Assembly: GCA_902477755.1 (NCBI GenBank)
Contig: CABSIK010000024.1
Coordinates: forward strand, 1 to 19,487
Source of the DNA: an uncultured Clostridia bacterium
GTDB lineage: Bacteria; Bacillota; Clostridia; Lachnospirales; Anaerotignaceae
Length of the DNA: 19,487 nt
Reading direction: 5' to 3'
A program made the translations under genes and the position numbers. Of the stretch, positions 1 through 6,675 are shown piece by piece (the first letter of the stretch is position 1; every line of letters starts with the position of its first letter). The notes below the pieces were generated by a model. The model was not told the origin of the DNA. It saw only the letters and a list, made by a program, of their open reading frames with translations, and did no database searches.

Positions 1-34
1 ACAGTACTTGTTCCTTTGAATAGCCAAACTCCAT
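1..34 (-). CDS. Start of a leftward gene, possibly acyl-CoA dehydrogenase (partial)
   Basis: Only the first 11 codons are in the window (MEFGYSKEQVL), read leftward from an ATG at 34-32. A full AAGGAGG ribosome binding site lies at 50-44, which makes the start secure. The pattern Met-acidic-Phe-x-x-Ser/Thr-Lys/Arg-Glu-Gln resembles the N-terminus of acyl-CoA dehydrogenases (for example MDFSLTREQ in acryloyl-CoA reductase), but 11 residues are too few to be sure. The gene has a sigma-54-type promoter (97-113) and stands divergently from a sigma-54 activator, so it is very probably that activator's target. The rest of the gene is outside the window. Confidence 0.6.
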   Translation of the reverse strand, partial: MEFGYSKEQVL

Positions 35-96
35 AATTTGTTTCCTCCTTAAAAATCGGCAATAATTTTGTTATTATTCTAACAATTAACTATATG

Positions 97-113
97 AGCA
101 AAAACCGTGCCAA
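97..113 (-). promoter_or_regulatory. Sigma-54 (-24/-12) promoter for the leftward gene
   Basis: Read on the minus strand, the sequence is TTGGCACGGTTTTTGCT. It matches the sigma-54 consensus YTGGCACGrNNNTTGCW at every fixed position. The -24 GG is at 111-110 and the -12 GC at 99-98, which puts the transcription start near 86 and leaves a leader of about 50 bases before the ATG at 34. The neighbouring divergent gene encodes an AAA+ activator of the sigma-54 type, which is what such a promoter needs. Confidence 0.88.
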
Positions 114-176
114 CGATATTTTCCCATTGTTTTCACACTTTTTTGGGAAATTTCGCTGGTTTTTTGTCAGAAAAAA

Positions 177-222
177 TGTTAGAATACTTATAACTTTTTG
201 TATTATAACACTTTTTCTAACA
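177..222. promoter_or_regulatory. Candidate upstream activator site for the sigma-54 promoter
   Basis: An inverted pair, TGTTAGAA at 177-184 and TTCTAACA at 215-222, has perfect 8-base arms. It lies about 90 to 135 bases upstream of the predicted sigma-54 start, the usual place for an enhancer-like activator site. It also lies just before the activator's own ribosome binding site, so the activator could both switch on the leftward gene and control itself. The link to this protein is inferred. Confidence 0.45.
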
Positions 223-243
223 AAATGAAAGGGGTATTGACCC

Positions 244-1662
244 ATGAAATTGACAAAAGAGCTGTTTTTTTCTTCCAATTTGATTCATCAGATACTGGAT
301 CACACAAATGATGGTATAAATGTGGTAGATACAGACGGAATTTTGGTTTATGTGAATAATATTTCCGCAAATTATGTGAATCAGAAACGAGAAAATATGA
401 TCGGCAGACACATTTCCCAGTTCTATCCTGCGGCAGTGCTGCTGACAGTGTTAGAAAATCATCGGCCCATTCTGGATAAAAAAATCCATCTGGTGCCCCC
501 CAATAAATATGTTGTAAACTCCTATCCTATTTTTATGGATGGGGAATTCATGGGCGCCTACTCTGTCTTTCAGGATATTCAGGAAATCGACCAGCTCAAC
601 AGCAAGATCAAGCATCTGGAAATGCAGGTGAGTCTAACAAAACCCGAAGCCGATTTCCAGCACGTTGTCCATATGGGCACCATGCAGAACATCTACAAGC
701 AGGCGAAAAAAATCGTAGGCTCTCTGGGTGGCCCCCGTCACTCTATCATTACTGGCGAATCGGGCACCGGCAAGACCATGCTGGCAAACCTCATTTATAA
801 TTACGCCAAACAAATCGGTGTCATTGGCAAAAACGCGCCGTTTATCGAAATCAACTGTGCCCAGTTCACCAATCCCGACATTGCCGCCATGGAAATTTTC
901 GGTTCCGTGGAAGGCGCCTACACCGGTTCCAAAAAGAAAAAAGGGCTGTTCGAGCAGGCAAACGGCGGCATTCTTTTTCTGGATGAAGCCCACACCATCG
1001 AAAATTATCAAAATCTTCTATTAAAAGCCATTGAGTCCGGCAAAATCCGCCGCATTGGTGACACCAAGGAAATCGACATCAACGTCATTGTCATCGCCGC
1101 TTCCACCAAAAACCTCCACGAGGTATTCCTGCCTGAGCTGTACCAACGTCTTGCCCAGTACGAAATGCATCTGCCTGCTTTGCGGGAGCGTTCTTTGGCA
1201 GAAAAAGAAAATCTGTTCCGCCATTTTGTCATGCGGTATGAAAATGCCGTTTGGGAAGCAAGGCACATCCGCTACCATGTGATTTTCACGCCGGAAGCAA
1301 AACATGCCATCCTCAACGCCGTATATCCCAGAAATATCCGTCAGATGCGTGACGTCATCAATTACAGCATCGACGCCTCCTCCCCTTTGATTGAGGACAT
1401 TGGCGAAAAAACGGAAATCACCACAGTGGTGGATATGGAGCATATCCCCTTTGAAGCCGCAGAACAGCCGGAAACAGCGGAAAACGGGGAACCTGCCGCT
1501 CCTGATGACAAAATCACCGACCAGATTGCCCAGTTCATTCAAGAGCAGAACGCCAGTGGTCTTGGCCCTCGAAAAATCGCCCGTCATCTGGAAGCCATGG
1601 GATTTCCCATTCCTTATTATAAAGTGGCTTATTTCCTGAAAAAAAGCGGCTCTGCCAAATAG
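244..1662 (+). CDS. PAS-domain sigma-54-dependent transcriptional activator
   Basis: This is a 472-residue regulator. Residues about 15-115 form a PAS sensor domain and 117-130 look like a coiled-coil linker. Residues about 140-375 form the AAA+ domain: Walker A GESGTGKT at 171-178, Walker B GGILFLDEAH at 241-250, and an arginine-finger region LYQRL...ALRER at 299-316. The sigma-54 contact loop, normally GAFTGA, reads GAYTGS at 224-229. The C-terminus (about 425-470) looks like a helix-turn-helix but does not resemble the usual Fis-type domain. The start is supported by AAGGGG at 229-234. It is divergent from a gene with a near-perfect sigma-54 promoter, its probable target. The PAS ligand is unknown; regulation of acyl-CoA metabolism is inferred only from the neighbour's first residues. 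Confidence 0.9.
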   Translation: MKLTKELFFSSNLIHQILDHTNDGINVVDTDGILVYVNNISANYVNQKRENMIGRHISQFYPAAVLLTVLENHRPILDKKIHLVPPNKYVVNSYPIFMDGEFMGAYSVFQDIQEIDQLNSKIKHLEMQVSLTKPEADFQHVVHMGTMQNIYKQAKKIVGSLGGPRHSIITGESGTGKTMLANLIYNYAKQIGVIGKNAPFIEINCAQFTNPDIAAMEIFGSVEGAYTGSKKKKGLFEQANGGILFLDEAHTIENYQNLLLKAIESGKIRRIGDTKEIDINVIVIAASTKNLHEVFLPELYQRLAQYEMHLPALRERSLAEKENLFRHFVMRYENAVWEARHIRYHVIFTPEAKHAILNAVYPRNIRQMRDVINYSIDASSPLIEDIGEKTEITTVVDMEHIPFEAAEQPETAENGEPAAPDDKITDQIAQFIQEQNASGLGPRKIARHLEAMGFPIPYYKVAYFLKKSGSAK

Positions 1663-1707
1663 GCAGAAAATGCGAGGAAAACAACATCCTTTTGATGTAA
1701 ACTAAAG

Positions 1708-1720
1708 TTGTCATTGACAA
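1708..1720. promoter_or_regulatory. Palindrome in the leader of the AraC-type gene
   Basis: TTGTCA-T-TGACAA is a perfect 13-base palindrome that ends 8 bases before the AAGGAGG ribosome binding site (1728-1734). Its place makes it a possible operator for self-control of the downstream regulator. No clear promoter could be assigned nearby. Confidence 0.3.
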
Positions 1721-1741
1721 AACAAACAAGGAGGAAACCAC

Positions 1742-2593
1742 ATGGACTGGATGGACAAATGGAACGAAGCCTTGGAAATGCTGGAAAAGAGCCTGACGGC
1801 AGAAATTTCTCTGGATGACATTGCCAGAACTGCCTGCTGTACAACCTTTCACTTTCAGCGTATGTTTTCCTATCTGGCAGATATGCCCCTTTCAGAATAT
1901 ATCCGCCGCCGGAAAATGACAAAAGCCGCTTTTGATTTGCAGAGAGGCGCAAAAGTCATTGATGTTGCGCTGAAATACGGATACCGTTCCCCAACGGCAT
2001 TCACACGGGCATTCCAGAGCGTCCACGGCATCACACCATCTCAAGCCAAGGCAAAAGGCGCGCCCCTGAAGGCTTTTCCACCTATTCGGTTTCAAATGAC
2101 CGTCAAAGGAGTGACTGCATTGGATTATCGTATCGAAGCAAAAGGCCCTCTGCGCATTGCAGGGATTTACACACCACTGGAAAAGGATATGGAGAAAAAT
2201 TTTCAGACCGTACCTGCTTTCTGGCAAAAGGCTGTGGCAGACAATATCCTGCCGAAACTGACAGGCATCATGGAAATGCCTGCGGTGCTTGGGATTTCTG
2301 CCTGTCAGGAGGAAGAATGGAAATACTGGATTGGCGTCTGCACTTCCAAAGAAGCGGAACCGCCTTTGGAAATTCTGGAACTGCCGGCCGCTGCATGGGC
2401 AATCTTCCCCGGCACAGGCGCCATGCCAAAAGCATGTCAGGAATTGGAAAAACGGATTTTTACAGAATGGCTCCCCACTTCCGGCTACGAATACGGAAAA
2501 GGCGCAGATATAGAGGTCTACTATAACGCAGACCCTGCAAATTCTGTATTTGAAATCTGGGTTCCCGTTGTGAAAAAAGCTGAACACATTTAA
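1742..2593 (+). CDS. AraC-family regulator with GyrI-like effector-binding domain
   Basis: The protein has 283 residues. Residues about 8-105 form an N-terminal AraC-type double helix-turn-helix (EISLDDIARTACCTTFHFQR ... DVALKYGYRSPTAFTRAFQ). Residues about 125-283 form a GyrI-like/SOUL-type small-molecule-binding domain. This order is that of Rob-like regulators, in which the C-terminal domain binds toxic or lipophilic compounds. The start has AAGGAGG at 1728-1734. It lies 79 bases after the sigma-54 activator on the same strand without a clear terminator between, so read-through is possible. It is followed by a terminator at 2602-2647. The effector and targets cannot be told; multidrug or stress response is the family's usual role. 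Confidence 0.88.
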   Translation: MDWMDKWNEALEMLEKSLTAEISLDDIARTACCTTFHFQRMFSYLADMPLSEYIRRRKMTKAAFDLQRGAKVIDVALKYGYRSPTAFTRAFQSVHGITPSQAKAKGAPLKAFPPIRFQMTVKGVTALDYRIEAKGPLRIAGIYTPLEKDMEKNFQTVPAFWQKAVADNILPKLTGIMEMPAVLGISACQEEEWKYWIGVCTSKEAEPPLEILELPAAAWAIFPGTGAMPKACQELEKRIFTEWLPTSGYEYGKGADIEVYYNADPANSVFEIWVPVVKKAEHI

Positions 2594-2601
2594 GGAAACA
2601 A

Positions 2602-2647
2602 AAGGCATGAACCTTCTTTGACGAAAAAAGGCGCATGCCTTCTGTTT
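2602..2647 (+). terminator. Terminator after the AraC-type gene
   Basis: The arms AAGGCATG (2602-2609) and CATGCCTT (2634-2641) are perfect complements, with further weak pairing inside the loop (CCTT with AAGG). They are followed by a T-rich run at 2642-2649. Confidence 0.6.
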
Positions 2648-2680
2648 TTGTGGTCACAGGAAGGATTTTCCCGTTTTTTC

Positions 2681-2710
2681 TGGACTTTTTCAGCCTTTGC
2701 GTGATATAGT
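2681..2710 (+). promoter_or_regulatory. Promoter of the metallopeptidase gene
   Basis: An extended -10, TGATATAGT at 2702-2710, is preceded by a weak -35 (TGGACT, 2681-2686) at 18 bases. This predicts a start near 2717, about 60 bases before the ATG at 2779. Confidence 0.5.
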
Positions 2711-2778
2711 ATCATAGAAAAACGGGATAGAATCCGCCTTTTGTGGGAAAACTATCTCAGGAAAAGGGAGATTTTGCA

Positions 2779-3492
2779 ATGGAACTGCACGCCATAGAAT
2801 ATGAAGGCATTCCAATTGAATACGAACTCATCCGCAAAGACGTGAAGTATATCAACCTGCGCGTGAACAAACACGGACATGTGGTAGTGTCCGCCGCCAA
2901 ACGGGTACCTTTTTCCGTCATCGAGGAATTTGTCCAGTCTAAAGCGCTCTGGATCATCAACCATCTGGCAGAAGTGGAAAAAATCCGCATGACACAGCCT
3001 ACCAGCGCCATGTATGACGGCAAAACCCTGTATTATCTGGGGGAAGCCTATACCCTTCATATCGCACAGGGACTGCGGCAGATTCAGCGTTCTGACAACA
3101 TCATCTATATGTCCACATTCCAGACAGATTCCGTAGGTCTGCGGTCTGAATATACGGAATGGCTCCGAGAGCAGGCGGCCGGGACATTTGCAAAACTGTT
3201 AGACGAAATCTACCCCAAGGTAAAAGACTATGGCATTCCCTATCCTAAAATTCAGGTGCGGAACATGCGGAGCATCTGGGGCAGCTGTACCGTAGAAACC
3301 CAAAGCATCCGCCTGAATCTCCAGCTGATGAAGGCAGATCCAGACTGCATCCGTCAGGTGATCTACCACGAATTGGCACATTTCCGCTTCGCTGACCACA
3401 GCAGACGGTTCTACGCCCTGCTGACAGAATGGATGCCCAACTGGAAGGAATGCAAAGAACGTCTGGAAACCATGTATAAAGACGGTGTATAA
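2779..3492 (+). CDS. YgjP-like (DUF45) M48-type zinc metallopeptidase
   Basis: From the ATG at 2779 the protein has 237 residues. It carries the zinc motif HELAH at residues 197-201, with a further histidine at 207 (HFRFADHSRRFY), and the upstream family signature MRSIWGSC. This pattern fits the YgjP/SprT-like metal-dependent hydrolase family, which is cytoplasmic, widespread and poorly understood; no signal peptide is present. I prefer the ATG at 2779 over a GTG at 2743 because GGGAG (2766-2770) is correctly spaced and the -10 element lies closer to it. Some members sit beside restriction-modification genes, but there is no such context here. It stands alone with its own promoter. Confidence 0.85.
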   Translation: MELHAIEYEGIPIEYELIRKDVKYINLRVNKHGHVVVSAAKRVPFSVIEEFVQSKALWIINHLAEVEKIRMTQPTSAMYDGKTLYYLGEAYTLHIAQGLRQIQRSDNIIYMSTFQTDSVGLRSEYTEWLREQAAGTFAKLLDEIYPKVKDYGIPYPKIQVRNMRSIWGSCTVETQSIRLNLQLMKADPDCIRQVIYHELAHFRFADHSRRFYALLTEWMPNWKECKERLETMYKDGV

Positions 3493-3518
3493 AACGCCCC
3501 ACTTTTTTCAAAAAAATA

Positions 3519-3547
3519 TTGACAAAGTCATCTATTCATGGTATATT
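3519..3547 (+). promoter_or_regulatory. Strong promoter of the initiator tRNA
   Basis: TTGACA (3519-3524), 17 bases, then TATATT (3542-3547). This is close to the sigma-A consensus and predicts a start near 3554, 15 bases before the mature tRNA. Confidence 0.85.
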
Positions 3548-3568
3548 ATCAGTTGAAGTTCATATTGA

Positions 3569-3642
<74 letters not shown>

Positions 3643-3650
3643 TTCTAGAA

Positions 3651-3680
3651 AAGCATCATGCAAAAGCATGGTGTTTTTTT
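3651..3680 (+). terminator. Terminator of tRNA-fMet (type 1)
   Basis: The stem pairs 3651-3661 with 3666-3676 (11 pairs, two of them G-T) around an AAAA loop, followed by a run of Ts to 3680. The same terminator recurs downstream in a copy split by an insertion (4001-4009 plus 4153-4170). Confidence 0.8.
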
Positions 3681-3689
3681 ATTTTAGAG

Positions 3690-3836
3690 CTGCGACCGAC
3701 GGGTTCCCGGGGCTTTGGGTGCGACCGCTGCCGGTGGCAGATGAAGGGAGCAGCCAAAGGCGAAGAAACAGGGAGTCTGCTGACTGACCAGAGGGAGGGA
3801 GAGCAGACGACCATGTTTCAAGGTGGGTCTTCGCAG
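3690..3836 (+). ncRNA. Candidate structured RNA, body copy 1
   Basis: A GC-rich 147-base segment shows nested perfect pairings: an outer stem CTGCGA (3690-3695) with TCGCAG (3831-3836); CTTTGG (3713-3718) with CCAAAG (3754-3759), enclosing the hairpin CTGCC-GGT-GGCAG (3728-3740); and GAAACA (3765-3770) with TGTTTC (3814-3819), enclosing GTCTGC (3775-3780) with GCAGAC (3803-3808). All differences from copy 2 fall outside these stems. No promoter of its own is visible and it follows the tRNA terminator. The family is not recognised. Transcription is inferred, not shown. Confidence 0.4.
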
Positions 3837-3857
3837 GTTCAAATCCTGTCTCCGCAA
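3831..3857 (+). pseudogene. tRNA-fMet 3' fragment B
   Basis: These 27 bases are identical to the T-arm and 3' acceptor strand of the tRNA at 3569-3642, beginning at TCGCAGG and ending CTCCGCAA. The 5' part of a tRNA is absent, so it cannot make a tRNA. It is followed by a type 2 terminator. Confidence 0.85.
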
Positions 3858-3869
3858 TTCAAGAAAAAG

Positions 3870-3901
3870 ACACCATACACGAAAGTGTGTGGTGTTTTTT
3901 T
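3870..3901 (+). terminator. Terminator type 2, first copy
   Basis: ACACCATACAC (3870-3880), a GAAA loop, then GTGTGTGGTGT (3885-3895) with one wobble pair, then a T run to 3901. Its near twin is at 4359-4390. Confidence 0.75.
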
Positions 3902-3909
3902 CTTGTTGT

Positions 3910-3974
3910 GAAGATGTCTCATGCAGAAGCTGGATTATGGGGGTCCCCTTACGCAAGCGTAAGGGGTAATCTTC
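3910..3974 (+). repeat. Spacer with a strong hairpin
   Basis: The arms CCCCTTACGC (3945-3954) and GCGTAAGGGG (3957-3966) are perfect complements separated by two As. Outside them GAAGAT (3910-3915) can pair with ATCTTC (3969-3974). This segment links terminator type 2 to the next tRNA tail and is unlike the other spacers. Its origin is unknown. Confidence 0.6.
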
Positions 3975-3991
3975 AAATCCTGTCTCCGCAA
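3972..3991 (+). pseudogene. tRNA-fMet 3' fragment C
   Basis: These 20 bases are identical to the T-loop through the 3' end of the tRNA (TTCAAATCC...CCGCAA). It is the shortest of the three tails and is followed by a type 1 terminator that has been split by an insertion. Confidence 0.8.
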
Positions 3992-4012
3992 TTCAGAAAA
4001 AGCATCATGACA

Positions 4013-4152
4013 AGCAAATTCCCCTTAAGAAAACATTGATTTTCCGATTTCTTGATTTCTTAAGGGGAATTGCGACGGCTGTCTTCAGAAGAAAACAATC
4101 CTTTACTTTTTAGAATTTGGAATATTTTTGTTTTCTTGTGAAGCAGCCCCTG
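4013..4152. repeat. Hairpin repeat inserted in a terminator (MITE- or REP-like)
   Basis: The insert separates the two halves of a type 1 terminator (4001-4009 and 4153-4170) that is intact at 3651-3680. It contains two hairpins. One has 16-base perfect arms at 4017-4032 and 4056-4071 (AATTCCCCTTAAGAAA). The other has near-perfect arms at 4077-4098 and 4128-4148 (GGCTGTCTTCAGAAG... with ...CTTGTGAAGCAGCC). Its outer ends match a shorter copy at 9363-9422. No coding region and no clear target-site duplication are seen. Confidence 0.7.
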
Positions 4153-4180
4153 AAAGCATGGTGTTTTTTTCATTTTAGAG

Positions 4181-4326
4181 CTGCGACCGACGGGTTCCCG
4201 GGGCTTTGGGTGCGACCGCTGCCGGGGGCAGATGAAGGGAGCAGCCAAAGGCGAAGAAACAGGGAGTCTGCCGACTGACCAGAGGGAGGGAGAGCAGACG
4301 ACCATGTTTCGAGAGGGTCTTCGCAG
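4181..4326 (+). ncRNA. Candidate structured RNA, body copy 2
   Basis: This is the second copy of the GC-rich body (146 bases). All the stems of copy 1 are kept: CTGCGA at 4181-4186 with TCGCAG at 4321-4326, CTTTGG with CCAAAG, CTGCC with GGCAG, GAAACA with TGTTTC, and GTCTGC with GCAGAC. The changes from copy 1 (GGT to GGG in a hairpin loop, one T to C beside a loop, and AAGGTGGG to GAGAGGG in a linker) are in unpaired positions. Confidence 0.4.
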
Positions 4327-4347
4327 GTTCAAATCCTGTCTCCGCAA
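4321..4347 (+). pseudogene. tRNA-fMet 3' fragment D
   Basis: This is the same 27-base tRNA tail as fragment B, at the end of body copy 2 and followed by terminator type 2. Confidence 0.85.
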
Positions 4348-4358
4348 TTCAGAAAAAG

Positions 4359-4390
4359 ACACCCTACACGAAAGTGTGTGGTGTTTTTTT
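4359..4390 (+). terminator. Terminator type 2, second copy
   Basis: ACACCCTACAC (4359-4369), a GAAA loop, GTGTGTGGTGT (4374-4384) and a T run to 4390. One base change in the left arm weakens the stem relative to the copy at 3870-3901. Confidence 0.65.
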
Positions 4391-4515
4391 CTTGTTGTGT
4401 GGCTGTCACCTCCTCTGTTTTTTCCTTCCTATTATTTCCATCTCATTTTTTCTCTTTTTTTTCGGAACTTTCCTCTCTCCTCCCCCGTCTATTATTTGAT
4501 ACGCCCTAATCACAA

Positions 4516-4544
4516 TTGTATTTTCCCTCCTTTTTCCTTATAAT
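4516..4544 (+). promoter_or_regulatory. Promoter of the hydrolase operon
   Basis: TTGTAT (4516-4521), 17 bases, then a consensus TATAAT (4539-4544). The predicted start is near 4551, about 30 bases before the ATG at 4582. The stretch 4400-4515 upstream is pyrimidine-rich and shows nothing else. Confidence 0.82.
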
Positions 4545-4581
4545 GGAGTCATACACAACCCCAATACAAAGGAGGAATACC

Positions 4582-5391
4582 ATGAAACTGACTGTTTTAA
4601 TGGACAATCATACAGAAATCGACGTTTACCATCTGGGGGAACCTGCCGTTTCTTACTGGCTGGAAGCAGACGGCAAACGCTTTTTATTCGATACAGGCTA
4701 TTCTGACGCTTTTTTGAAAAATGCAAATGCCATGGGCATTGATCTGACCACAGCAGATGCCATTCTGCTCTCTCATGGGCATAATGATCACACCGGCGGT
4801 CTGCCTGACCTGCTGGCACTGCCTTTTTCCAAAAAGCCACGGCTCATTGCCCATCCCCATGCCCTGCTGCCCAAGCAGTGGAACGGCATGGACATCGGCA
4901 GTCCGCTGTCTATGAAAGAATTGCAGGAAAAAGCCGTACTGGAATTTACTGAAGCACCCCTTTGGCTCACAGATCACCTTGTTTTTCTGGGAGAAATCCC
5001 CCATACCGTAGATTTTGAGCCTGCTTACGCCATTGGCGAAACTATAGTGGACGGACAGACTGTTCCCGACATCATCGACGATGATACCGCACTGGCTTAT
5101 GTGACAGACGCAGGCATTTACATCATCACCGGCTGTTCTCACGCCGGCATCTGCAACATCATACAGTATGCAAAAGCCGCCACAGGCAAGACAAAGGTAC
5201 TGGGGCTTTTAGGCGGACTGCATCTAATGGAGGAAAACGAACGGAGCCAAAAAACCGTTGATTTTCTGGCAAAGGAACAGATTTCTGCACTGTATCCCTG
5301 CCACTGCACCGCCTTTCCTGTGCGAGCGGCACTTCACGCCGTTTCCCCCATACAGGAGGTTTCTGTTGGTATGACACTGGAATGGAAATAA
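4582..5391 (+). CDS. Metallo-beta-lactamase-fold hydrolase
   Basis: The protein has 269 residues. It carries the metal motif HGHNDH at residues 65-70 (ligands His65, His67, Asp69, His70), a further histidine in GCSHAG (187) and a late one in GGLHL (214). The layout resembles MBL proteins annotated as relatives of the dihydropterin (ribofuranosylaminobenzene 5'-phosphate) synthase, but the true substrate is unknown. There is no signal peptide, so it is cytoplasmic. The ATG at 4582 is chosen over an upstream TTG (4516) because AAAGGAGG at 4568-4575 is well placed and the TTG overlaps the -35 element. The stop codon runs into the ribosome binding site of the M20 gene 12 bases on, so the two are one operon. 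Confidence 0.88.
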   Translation: MKLTVLMDNHTEIDVYHLGEPAVSYWLEADGKRFLFDTGYSDAFLKNANAMGIDLTTADAILLSHGHNDHTGGLPDLLALPFSKKPRLIAHPHALLPKQWNGMDIGSPLSMKELQEKAVLEFTEAPLWLTDHLVFLGEIPHTVDFEPAYAIGETIVDGQTVPDIIDDDTALAYVTDAGIYIITGCSHAGICNIIQYAKAATGKTKVLGLLGGLHLMEENERSQKTVDFLAKEQISALYPCHCTAFPVRAALHAVSPIQEVSVGMTLEWK

Positions 5392-5403
5392 GGAGGAAAA
5401 AAC

Positions 5404-6675
5404 ATGAACAAAGAATCTCTTTTTGCTGCCATTGACCAGCGTCAGGCAGAAATCATTTCTTGGGGCGACGCTTTTTTTGATTGTGCGGAGCTGGGTTTTC
5501 AGGAAGTGAAAACTGCTGCCGCCATCACATCTTTGTTAGATCAATGGAACATCCCTTATGAGTCCGGCATTGCCATGACAGGCATCCGTGTCACATTGGG
5601 CAGCGGTTCACCCCATATTGCCTTTGTCAGTGACATGGACGCCCTGCCCTGCAAAAGCAAAAACGGCACTGTCCATTCCTGTGGGCACAGCATCCAGACC
5701 ACTTTGGCACTGGCACTGATTCGAGCACTGGCTGACTGTGGTCTTCCCGCAGAAAACAGCGGACGCATCAGCTTTTTCTTTACACCGGCAGAGGAATTTA
5801 TTGACTTTGCTTTCCGCGACCAATGCATTGCTGAAGGCAAACTCCGTTACCGCTCCGGCAAACAGAATATGATTGCCGAAGGATATTTTGACGATGTGGA
5901 CTGTGTGCTTTCTGCCCACGCCAACGGCGAAACAGAGTACCTGTTCGACATCAATTCCACATTGGCAGGCTTTCTGGCGAAAAAAGCCGTCTTTCTTGGA
6001 ACAGCGTCCCACTCCGGCGCAGCGCCTCATCTGGGCAGAAACGCCCTTCACGGGGCAATCCTGACGCAAAATGCACTTTCATTCCTGAAAGACCGTTTTC
6101 CTGCTTCCGCCGGCTTACAGCTCCATCCTGTCATCACCGAAGGGGGCGGCACTGTCAACATCATTCCCGACAGAACAGTCATGGAAACTTATATCCGCGC
6201 CAATGACAACACCACCCTTTTTGCCGCAGAAGAACAGGTGGAACAGTGCATCCGTCACTGTGCCGCCGCTCTGGGATTAGGCTGCGAAACAGAAACCACA
6301 CCGGGTTATCTGCCTTTGCGCCAATCTGTGGAAATGAATGAAATGGTGCTGGAAAACATGCTGCTTTTCTGCGAAGAAGATCAGATTTTAAGAAATGTGG
6401 TTTCCGGCGCATCCGGTGACATTGGGGATCTGGGATTTTTGCTGCCTGCGGTGCAGATGGGCTTTTCTGGCATCCAAGGACAGTTCCACAACGACAATTT
6501 CACCATTGCCGACAAAGAAAACTGCTATATCCGCACAGCCAAGGTTTTGGCAGGCACCCTCTTTGACCTGCTGCAAAAACCAATACACCAGCCTGCGGAT
6601 TTTGCAGAAAAAAAAGAAAAATACCTGAAACAGTTGGAAAAAAAGCAAAATCTGGAAATCTTTACGGAATCTTGA
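5404..6675 (+). CDS. M20-family amidohydrolase / peptidase
   Basis: The protein has 423 residues and belongs to the M20 (M20D-like) amidohydrolases, which remove acyl or aminoacyl groups from amides. Visible metal and catalytic positions are DMDALP (about 77-82), Cys93 and His95 in CGHS, PAEE (129-132, Glu130/131), His172 in AHAN, and His362 in FHND. The dimerisation or lid domain is about 185-300. The usual CGHD-x-H motif reads CGHSIQ here, so the Asp and the second His are changed although the expected metal ligands remain. It is translated from AAGGAGG at 5391-5397 and is the second gene of an operon with an MBL hydrolase. Substrate unknown. No clear terminator follows. Confidence 0.88.
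   Translation: MNKESLFAAIDQRQAEIISWGDAFFDCAELGFQEVKTAAAITSLLDQWNIPYESGIAMTGIRVTLGSGSPHIAFVSDMDALPCKSKNGTVHSCGHSIQTTLALALIRALADCGLPAENSGRISFFFTPAEEFIDFAFRDQCIAEGKLRYRSGKQNMIAEGYFDDVDCVLSAHANGETEYLFDINSTLAGFLAKKAVFLGTASHSGAAPHLGRNALHGAILTQNALSFLKDRFPASAGLQLHPVITEGGGTVNIIPDRTVMETYIRANDNTTLFAAEEQVEQCIRHCAAALGLGCETETTPGYLPLRQSVEMNEMVLENMLLFCEEDQILRNVVSGASGDIGDLGFLLPAVQMGFSGIQGQFHNDNFTIADKENCYIRTAKVLAGTLFDLLQKPIHQPADFAEKKEKYLKQLEKKQNLEIFTES

Noticed and set aside
164..194. TTGTCA with TATAAC as promoter of the sigma-54 activator
   Set aside because: The spacing is 19 bases and both boxes are imperfect, so it was too weak to list as a feature.
3684..3956. Leftward 90-residue reading frame containing RRQDLNLRRP
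   Set aside because: It runs antisense through the tRNA tail, the terminator and the GC-rich body, has no ribosome binding site and resembles spurious frames often called over tRNA-derived sequence.
4060..4362. Leftward 100-residue frame and rightward 4232-4543 frame over body copy 2
   Set aside because: Both cross tRNA tail, terminator and promoter sequence, and the two copies of the body are read in different protein frames, so no protein is conserved.
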